DNA of 64,000 nucleotides, from the NCBI RefSeq assembly GCF_036013915.1, contig NZ_CP107899.1, positions 6,476,001-6,540,000 on the forward strand, read 5' to 3'. The notes beneath the pieces were generated by a model. It worked only from the letters and a program-made list of their open reading frames with translations, was not told where the DNA came from and did no database searches. Within the stretch, counting starts at the first letter, position 1. Every line of letters begins with the position of its first letter. This DNA comes from Streptomyces sp. NBC_00464 (GTDB taxonomy: Bacteria; Actinomycetota; Actinomycetes; Streptomycetales; Streptomycetaceae). A program made the translations under genes and the position numbers. Of this stretch, positions 58,674-64,000 are shown piece by piece.

Positions 58674-58733
58674 AGTGCCGTGGCAGGCAACGTTTGCCCC
58701 GTCGCGGGCAAACGTTGCCCGCCGCGGCACTAG
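58672..58733. repeat. 62-bp palindromic element with CTAG ends
   Basis: Arms 58672-58699 and 58706-58733 are 28-nt inverted repeats with two mismatches, beginning and ending CTAG, around a 6-nt centre. It directly abuts the FKBP terminator and is followed by CTTTTGT. CTAG is rare in Streptomyces, and the same terminal tetranucleotide bounds the 168-bp element at 13148-13315, suggesting related mobile repeats. Confidence 0.7.
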
Positions 58734-58796
58734 CTTTTGTCCGGACACCCCGGAGCGGTACGGTCGAGGGTCGTAGAGCAAACAGAGAGGGCGTCG

Positions 58797-59750
58797 ATGG
58801 CGATTGCCAAGGCCGAGCGGCTGATGAACCTGGCACTGTGTCTGCTGGGGACCCGGCGCCCGCTCAGCAAGCGCGAACTGCGCGGTTCCATCGAGGCCTA
58901 TCTCGAAGCTGGTTCCGACGACGCCTTCAACCGGATGTTCGAGCGCGACAAGGACGACCTGCGCGAGCTCGGTCTGGTCATCGAAACCGTGGAGAACCTG
59001 GACGGCGACACCGGCTACCTGGCCCGCCGCGACAGCAACCGGCTGCCCCCGATCACGCTGGACGCGGAGGAGGCCGCAGCCCTGGGGCTGGCCGCCAAGG
59101 TCTGGCAGCAGGCCCGGCTGGCCGGTGCAGCCAGCGGAGCCCTGCAGAAGCTGCGGGCCGCGGGCATGCCGGAGGCGGAGGACGCGTACGAGGTGCACAG
59201 CGCCCTCGAACCCCGTATCCCCGTCCACGAGGCCGCGTTCGAGCCGCTGATGCTGGCCTGCCGCGACCGCCGGCCGGTGACCTTCGACTACCGCAAGGCC
59301 AACGCCGCACGCCCCGAGCAGCGCCAGGTCGAGCCGTGGACGCTGGAATGCTGGCGCGGCCACTGGTACTTGGCCGGCTGGGACCGGGGGCGGGGTGCGG
59401 AGCGGGTGTTCCGGCTCTCCCGGATCGCGGGGAAGGTCCGTTCCCGGGCCGGGGCCTTCACCGCCGAGGTGCCCGACGTGGTCACCGTCCGCGAGACCGT
59501 GGAGAGCTGGGCGGGCGAGACGGCGACGCGCACCGCGCTGATCAGGCTGCGGGCCGATTCCGGCTACCCGCTGCGGGCCCGGGCCATATCGGTCCGGGAA
59601 CTCGGGGACGGGTGGGAGGAGTTGGAGATTCCGTACGGACACGGTCTGGACGCCTGGCTCGTCGAGTTCGGTCCGGACGTCGTCGTGAGTGAACCTGCGG
59701 ATCTGCGGGCCGACGTGGTGGACCGGCTGCGCGCCGTGGCCAAGGACTGA
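58797..59750 (+). CDS. pafB: WYL-domain regulator PafB
   Basis: A 317-residue transcription factor. The N-terminal winged helix (about 1-65, NRMFERDKDDLRELGLVIE) is followed by the WYL domain (about 140-230; the YLAGWDRGRGAERVFRLSRI core corresponds to the WYL motif) and a C-terminal WCX domain. With PafC it forms the DNA-damage activator known from mycobacteria, which switches on RecA and other repair genes independently of LexA. ATG 58797 is followed by the conserved MAIAKAERLMNLALCLL. pafC starts 13 bp after its stop. Confidence 0.93.
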   Translation: MAIAKAERLMNLALCLLGTRRPLSKRELRGSIEAYLEAGSDDAFNRMFERDKDDLRELGLVIETVENLDGDTGYLARRDSNRLPPITLDAEEAAALGLAAKVWQQARLAGAASGALQKLRAAGMPEAEDAYEVHSALEPRIPVHEAAFEPLMLACRDRRPVTFDYRKANAARPEQRQVEPWTLECWRGHWYLAGWDRGRGAERVFRLSRIAGKVRSRAGAFTAEVPDVVTVRETVESWAGETATRTALIRLRADSGYPLRARAISVRELGDGWEELEIPYGHGLDAWLVEFGPDVVVSEPADLRADVVDRLRAVAKD

Positions 59751-59763
59751 GGGGACCGAATTC

Positions 59764-60720
59764 ATGGCCACGAACGCCATCGACCAGACCCGCCGGATGC
59801 TCTCCCTGGTGACGTATCTGCGCGAGCGCCCCGGCGCCCACGTCCAGGACGTCGCCCGGGCCTTCGGGATCACCGAGGACGAGCTGATCTCGGACCTCGA
59901 CGTCCTGCCCATGTGCGGGACGAGCTTCCGAGGCGGCGATCTGCTGGACATCGACACCGACGGCGACCGCATCTGGTGGCACAACCCGGACGATGTCGCC
60001 GAGCCTCTGCGGCTCGCGGCCGACGAGGCGACGGCCCTGCTGGTCGCCGCCCGCGCCGTTGCGACGCTGCCCGGACTGCGCGAGAGCGACCGCCAGGCGC
60101 TGCTGCGGGCCACCGCCAAGCTGGAGGCCGCCGCCGGTGAGGTCGGGGCCGCCAGCTCCCGGCTCTCGGTCACCTTCGAGTCCGAGGGCGGCGTCTTCGC
60201 CGACGTGGACCGGGCGATCTCCGAACGCCGCCGGCTCTGGCTGCGCTACTACTCGCCCGCGCGCGACGAGCTGACCGAGCGCGAGGTGGACCCGATCCGG
60301 CTGTTCGCCGTCGGTCACACCTACATGGAGGCCTGGTGCCGGTCCTCCGAGGACCGGCGTACGTTCCGCCTCGACCGGGTCGCCGAGATCCGGCTGCTCG
60401 ACGAGCCGGCCGCGCCGCCCGAGCTGGAGCTGCGGGACCTGTCCGAGGGGCTGGTGCAGCCCGCCGCCGAGGATCCGGAGGTCGTGGTCGAGGTCGGCCC
60501 CGGCGGGCGATGGGTGGCCGAGTACTACCCGCACGACAGCGCCGAGGAACTGCCCGACGGCGGCCTGCGGATCACCCTGCGCACCCCCGACCCGGCCTCG
60601 CTGCGCAGACTCGCGCTCCGGCTCGGCAGGGAGGGGCGCATCGTCTCGCCGCCGGAGCTGGCGCGGAGCGCACAGACCGCGGCCCGGGCGGCGCTCGCCG
60701 CGTACGACGGCACGGCCTGA
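59764..60720 (+). CDS. pafC: WYL-domain regulator PafC
   Basis: A 318-residue partner of PafB with the same order: winged helix (about 5-60, HVQDVARAFGITEDELISDL), WYL domain (about 155-235, YYSPARDELTEREVDPIRL) and WCX domain. The two act as a heterodimer. GAGGGGACC precedes ATG 59764. Its place beside pafA gave the name, but in mycobacteria it does not affect pupylation. Confidence 0.93.
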   Translation: MATNAIDQTRRMLSLVTYLRERPGAHVQDVARAFGITEDELISDLDVLPMCGTSFRGGDLLDIDTDGDRIWWHNPDDVAEPLRLAADEATALLVAARAVATLPGLRESDRQALLRATAKLEAAAGEVGAASSRLSVTFESEGGVFADVDRAISERRRLWLRYYSPARDELTEREVDPIRLFAVGHTYMEAWCRSSEDRRTFRLDRVAEIRLLDEPAAPPELELRDLSEGLVQPAAEDPEVVVEVGPGGRWVAEYYPHDSAEELPDGGLRITLRTPDPASLRRLALRLGREGRIVSPPELARSAQTAARAALAAYDGTA

Positions 60721-60738
60721 GGGGATACCCGAGGAGAT

Positions 60739-61017
60739 ATGACCCATATGTCTGTCGTGTCGGGTGTTTCCGTCGTGCCGACCGTGGTCGTCCCCGAATC
60801 CGTACGGTTCAAGGCTGCCTGCCCGGAGTGCCGCGCGCGGTTCGAACTCGCGGCGGCGGAGTTCCGTCTCGCGATCGGCGCGAGCAGCCGGACCACGTTC
60901 TACTCCTTCACCTGCCCCGCGTGCGACGTGTCCGTCCGCCGGCCCGCGGGGGAGCGGATAGTGGAACTGCTCACCGGCGGCGGCGTGCGGACGCTGCGCC
61001 TGTACACCGGTGCCTGA
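60739..61017 (+). CDS. Small zinc-ribbon-like protein
   Basis: A 92-residue protein with two knuckles, CPEC at about residue 29 and CPAC at about residue 59, spaced as in a zinc ribbon. The segment between is short and beta-prone. No family name is known to me. GAGGAG precedes the ATG and it starts 18 bp after pafC, so it is probably in the same operon. A regulatory or RNA-related role is possible but unproven. Confidence 0.75.
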   Translation: MTHMSVVSGVSVVPTVVVPESVRFKAACPECRARFELAAAEFRLAIGASSRTTFYSFTCPACDVSVRRPAGERIVELLTGGGVRTLRLYTGA

Positions 61018-61064
61018 GACATCACTCCGGACCTTCGGACACTAGACACATCGAGGCTCTGCGC

Positions 61065-61262
61065 ATGTTCTGGCCCATGCTCGCCATCGCCCTGGGATTC
61101 CTCGGCATCGCCGTCCTGGGCGTGCTGGCCATCAAGGTCTTCATCGAGGCCCAGCGCCTCGGTCACCAGGTGACAAGCACCACTGAGCGCATCAACCGGG
61201 CCGCGGAGGAACTGGAGCGCGCTGCCACGAATCTCGCGGCCACCGGCGAAACCCTGCGCTAG
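61065..61262 (+). CDS. Small single-span membrane protein
   Basis: A 65-residue protein with one hydrophobic helix (about 5-26, MLAIALGFLGIAVLGVLAIKV) and a C-terminal amphipathic coiled-coil-like tail (ERINRAAEELERAATNLAATGETL). It lies between the zinc-ribbon gene and tatA. Conserved small proteins of this type occur here in Streptomyces as I recall, with no known role. The start is less certain because only a weak GAGG precedes ATG 61065. Confidence 0.6.
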   Translation: MFWPMLAIALGFLGIAVLGVLAIKVFIEAQRLGHQVTSTTERINRAAEELERAATNLAATGETLR

Positions 61263-61495
61263 GCGGGCCCGTTCGATCCGGTCGGATGCGGCCTCCTTTT
61301 TCGCAGTGGCGGGAGGTACGCTGCTGGTGACGGCCCTGGCAGGGGGTGCGGGCCGCTGTCGAAAGTATGCACAGGCATTGCCTCGCGTTTACTCCCGCGG
61401 GTTACGATCGCTCCCAGCGAAATGGTCGGACGTGTGTCTGACCCAAAAGGGCAGCGAGCCCACCTCCAGCCGCCTCAGCGAGAAGGAAGCACATC

Positions 61496-61783
61496 ATGGG
61501 CAATCTGAAGCCTCTCGAGATCGTTCTGATCATCGCTGTCATCCTGCTGTTGTTCGGTGCCAAGAAGCTTCCCGACATGGCGCGTTCCCTCGGCAAGTCG
61601 GCCCGCATCCTCAAGAGCGAGGCCAAGGCGATGAAGAAGGACGACGAGCCGGCGGCGCCGACGGACACGGTCGCCGACCAGGGTGCTCAGCAGCCCGCAG
61701 CCGCGCGCACGATCCAGGCCGCTCCCGGCGACGTGACGAGCTCCCGCCCGGTGAACGAAGCGAAGCCCACCACCCAGAGCTGA
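61496..61783 (+). CDS. tatA: Twin-arginine translocase subunit TatA
   Basis: A 95-residue protein. An N-terminal membrane helix (about 8-20) is followed by the hinge [16 protein letters not shown], the amphipathic helix and an Ala/Pro/Gln-rich tail. It oligomerises to form the passage for folded proteins bearing twin-arginine signals. AGAAGGAAG precedes the ATG. tatC follows 49 bp downstream. A 230-bp gap before it holds the promoter; nothing else is seen there. Confidence 0.96.
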   Translation: MGNLKPLEIVLIIAVILLLFGAKKLPDMARSLGKSARILKSEAKAMKKDDEPAAPTDTVADQGAQQPAAARTIQAAPGDVTSSRPVNEAKPTTQS

Positions 61784-61832
61784 TTGCTGACGGGTCTCCC
61801 CGACAGCTGCCGCACGAGACGAGGGAAGTGGG

Positions 61833-62789
61833 TTGCTCAAGTCTGCCCGCAAGCAGGAGAAGGACGGCGAGGGGCGGATGCCTCTCGCTGATCACCTGCG
61901 TGAGTTGCGTAACCGACTGCTGATCGCGGTCGTGGCGGTCATCGTGATCACGTCGATCACGGCCTTCTTCTACCAGGATCTGATCGACTTCCTGATCCGC
62001 CCGATCCTGGAGTCGGTCGGGTGCACCGACGGCCAGAAGAAGCAGGCGAACGGTCGTCCCTGCGCCGAGATGACGGTGAACGGTCTGGTCGCTCCGTTCT
62101 CCATCGCCCTCAAGGTCTCCCTCATGGCGGGTGTGCTGTTCTCCACTCCCGTCTGGCTCTACCAGCTCTGGGCGTTCCTGGCCCCGGGTCTTCACAAGAA
62201 CGAGAAGAAGTACGCGCTGAGCTTCGTCGGCGCCGGCGTGCCGCTGTTCTGCGTCGGAGCTGCGCTCGCGTACATCCTGATGCCCCAGACCGCGGCGGTG
62301 CTGCTCGACTTCACCCCGGACAACACGACGAACCTGCTGCCCGTCGACGACTACCTCGACATCGTCACGCGCATGGTGATCGTGTTCGGTCTCGCCTTCG
62401 AGCTGCCTCTCCTGCTCGTCCTGCTGAACTTCACCGGCGTCCTCACAGCCAAGCGGCTCGGGTCCTGGTGGCGCGCGATGATCATGGGCATCACGGTCTT
62501 CGCCGCAGTCGCCACCCCCACCGGTGACCCGCTGACGATGGTGGTACTGGCCGCGCCGATCGTGCTGCTCTACTTCCTCGCGCTCGGTATCTGCATCGTC
62601 AACGACCGGCGGAGGCGTCGCGAGAACCCCGACGCCGACCTCGACGACGACGAGGCCTCGGACCTGGATCTCACGCCTGAGGACATCGGCGACATGGAGA
62701 ACGTGTCGGCTTCGCTGCCCGCACAGGCCGACGGGGAACAGGACGGCGGACGATCGATCCGGCGAGACGGTTACGACGACATCACCTGA
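61833..62789 (+). CDS. tatC: Twin-arginine translocase subunit TatC
   Basis: A 318-residue receptor with six membrane spans. The conserved N-terminal signal-peptide site is MPLADHLRELRNRL, and the first periplasmic loop is characteristic (FLIRPILESVGC). The last 65 residues are an acidic cytoplasmic tail. It starts with TTG at 61833 after GAGGGAAG; an ATG at 61878 (MPLADHL) is an alternative. tatB is not adjacent, as usual in Streptomyces. Confidence 0.95.
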   Translation: MLKSARKQEKDGEGRMPLADHLRELRNRLLIAVVAVIVITSITAFFYQDLIDFLIRPILESVGCTDGQKKQANGRPCAEMTVNGLVAPFSIALKVSLMAGVLFSTPVWLYQLWAFLAPGLHKNEKKYALSFVGAGVPLFCVGAALAYILMPQTAAVLLDFTPDNTTNLLPVDDYLDIVTRMVIVFGLAFELPLLLVLLNFTGVLTAKRLGSWWRAMIMGITVFAAVATPTGDPLTMVVLAAPIVLLYFLALGICIVNDRRRRRENPDADLDDDEASDLDLTPEDIGDMENVSASLPAQADGEQDGGRSIRRDGYDDIT

Positions 62790-62807
62790 CCTTGTAAGGT
62801 CCCCCGG

Positions 62808-63716
62808 GTGACCAGCGAGATCACCCTTTTCGTCAATCCCACCGCAGGACGCGGCCGGGGCGCGCACGCCGCGCAGCCGGCCGCTTCCGCGTTGCGGGAC
62901 GCCGGATTCTCCGTCCGTACGGTGCTCGGTGAGGACGCCGACGACGCGTTGCGGCGGGCCCGCGAGGCGGTGGCCGCGGGGACGGGCGCGCTCATAGCCG
63001 TCGGCGGCGACGGGATGATGTCCCTCGCCCTCCAGGCGGTCGCCGGGACCCCGACCCCGCTCGGTGTCGTCGCCGTCGGTACGGGCAACGACTTCGCCCG
63101 CGCTCTCGGCATGCCGATACGGGACCCCGCGGCGGCGGGCCGGCTGGCCGCCGAAGCGCTCAAGGGCGGTGCCGTCCGCGAGATCGACCTCGGCAGGGTC
63201 GGCGAGCGCTGGTTCGGTTCCGTGCTCGCCTCCGGCTTCGACTCCCGCGTCAACGACCGCGGCAACCGGATGCGCTGGGTCGGCGGCCGGTTCAAGTACG
63301 ACCTGGCGATCCTCGCCGAACTCGCCGCCTTCAAGCCCATCACGTACCGCATGAGTCTGGACGGCGGACCGGTCCGGGAGATCGAGGCGACGCTCATCGC
63401 CGTCGGCAACGGCTCGACCTATGGTGGCGGCATGCGGATCTGTGCGGACGCCGTCATGGACGACGGCCTCTTCGACGTGACCGTCGTCGGCGACTGCAGC
63501 CGCACCACCCTCCTCAAGGTGTTCCCCAAGGTCTACAGGGGAACGCACCTCGGCCACCCCGTCGTCACCGTGCACCGGGTCTCCTCCATCGCACTGGAGG
63601 CGGTCGGCGTCACCGCGTACGCGGACGGTGAGCCGCTCGGCTCGCTGCCACTGACCGCCACCTGTGTACCGCGTGCGGCACGGGTGCTGGGGGCGGGTTC
63701 TCCCACGGGGACTTAA
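62808..63716 (+). CDS. Diacylglycerol-kinase-family lipid kinase
   Basis: A 302-residue DgkB/YegS-like kinase. It shows the N-terminal FVNPTAGRGRG block, the catalytic GGDGMMSLALQ near residue 66, and GTGNDFARALGMP. A C-terminal beta-sandwich domain contains VGNGSTYGGGMRICADAVMDDG. It phosphorylates diacylglycerol or a related lipid. GTG start. It is 18 bp after tatC and probably in the same transcript. Confidence 0.92.
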   Translation: MTSEITLFVNPTAGRGRGAHAAQPAASALRDAGFSVRTVLGEDADDALRRAREAVAAGTGALIAVGGDGMMSLALQAVAGTPTPLGVVAVGTGNDFARALGMPIRDPAAAGRLAAEALKGGAVREIDLGRVGERWFGSVLASGFDSRVNDRGNRMRWVGGRFKYDLAILAELAAFKPITYRMSLDGGPVREIEATLIAVGNGSTYGGGMRICADAVMDDGLFDVTVVGDCSRTTLLKVFPKVYRGTHLGHPVVTVHRVSSIALEAVGVTAYADGEPLGSLPLTATCVPRAARVLGAGSPTGT

Positions 63717-63760
63717 AGATCGAGTGACTGTCACAGGTGCCGGGTAGGCTCGTGGACAAG

Positions 63761-64000
63761 ATGACAGAGGACCTCTCACCAGCTGAGCGATACCAGGCTT
63801 CCCGGATCCGAGCCGCCGAGCAGGCGACTGCGCTCGGACCCTTCCGCGAGATGTACGAGTTCGATCTGGACCCCTATCAGATCGAGGCCTGCAAGGCGCT
63901 GGAGGCCGGCAAGGGCGTGCTGGTCGCGGCCCCGACCGGTTCGGGCAAGACGATCGTCGGCGAGTTCGCCGTGCATCTGGCGCTGGCCCAGGGCCGCAAG
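63761..64000 (+). CDS. Ski2/HelY-like DEAD/DEAH-box helicase, N-terminal part (runs off window)
   Basis: The first 80 residues of a large helicase. Residues FDLDPYQIEACKALEAGKG form the Q-like motif, and VLVAAPTGSGKTIVGEFAV is Walker A. This is the pattern of the HelY/DOB1/Mtr4 RNA-helicase family usually encoded after the tat genes in actinobacteria. The rest lies outside the window. A GTG at 63752 is an alternative start. Confidence 0.9.
   Translation, partial: MTEDLSPAERYQASRIRAAEQATALGPFREMYEFDLDPYQIEACKALEAGKGVLVAAPTGSGKTIVGEFAVHLALAQGRK

Overview
The window is a core chromosomal segment of a Streptomyces species. The evidence is very high GC with strong third-position G/C bias, a short and a sortase-anchored chaplin gene side by side, mycothiol ligase (mshC), the gylR-glpFKD glycerol locus, and a complete Pup-proteasome cluster (arc, dop, pup, prcB, prcA, pafA, pafB, pafC) running into tatA-tatC. 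The gene order largely matches what I remember of the S. coelicolor SCO1630s-1670s region. The carbohydrate genes (GH31 enzyme, fuconate operon, lacZ, acetylesterase) look like lineage-specific insertions into that backbone, which is an inference from memory.

Layout. 1-4.5 kb: the start of an RluA-type pseudouridine synthase, a secreted rhamnogalacturonan-acetylesterase-like SGNH hydrolase and a GH2 beta-galactosidase. 4.7-8.6 kb: tRNA-Leu(GAG), an M20 peptidase, chaplins chpH and chpC, and two small conserved proteins. 8.7-13.2 kb: a RecD2-like protein that appears to have lost its ATPase motifs, coupled to an aldo/keto reductase and divergent from an F420-type LLM oxidoreductase whose stop codon lies in a 168-bp palindromic element. 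13.5-19 kb: a ferritin-like protein, corA, then a histidine phosphatase, a DUF3090 protein and an SCO1664-type PI3K-like protein leading to mshC. 19-30 kb: a secreted GH31 enzyme, a PAC2-family protein, and an L-fuconate catabolic and ABC-uptake operon whose probable FadR-type regulator sits at its distal end. A shared operator-like sequence occurs at both promoters.

30-46 kb: glpD-glpK-glpF and gylR, metH, a HAD phosphatase, an orphan peptide-binding lipoprotein, an orphan LuxR response regulator beside a RecB-family Fe-S nuclease, a site-2 protease and tRNA m1A58 methyltransferase. 46-61 kb: a small secreted protein, a ferredoxin, then arc, dop, pup and prcBA. A LacI regulator and MFS transporter are interposed before pafA. 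Two FKBP-type isomerases, pafB-pafC and two tiny proteins follow. 61-64 kb: tatA, tatC, a diacylglycerol-kinase-like lipid kinase and the start of a Ski2/HelY-like helicase.

How it works together. Pup is attached by PafA, removed by Dop, and delivers substrates through ARC to the PrcBA proteasome. This Pup already ends in Glu, so Dop should be needed mainly as a depupylase. A decayed endonuclease-VII-like reading frame survives between pup and prcB and overlaps the prcB propeptide codons. Most transcription units are closed by strong perfect hairpins, many placed between convergent genes.
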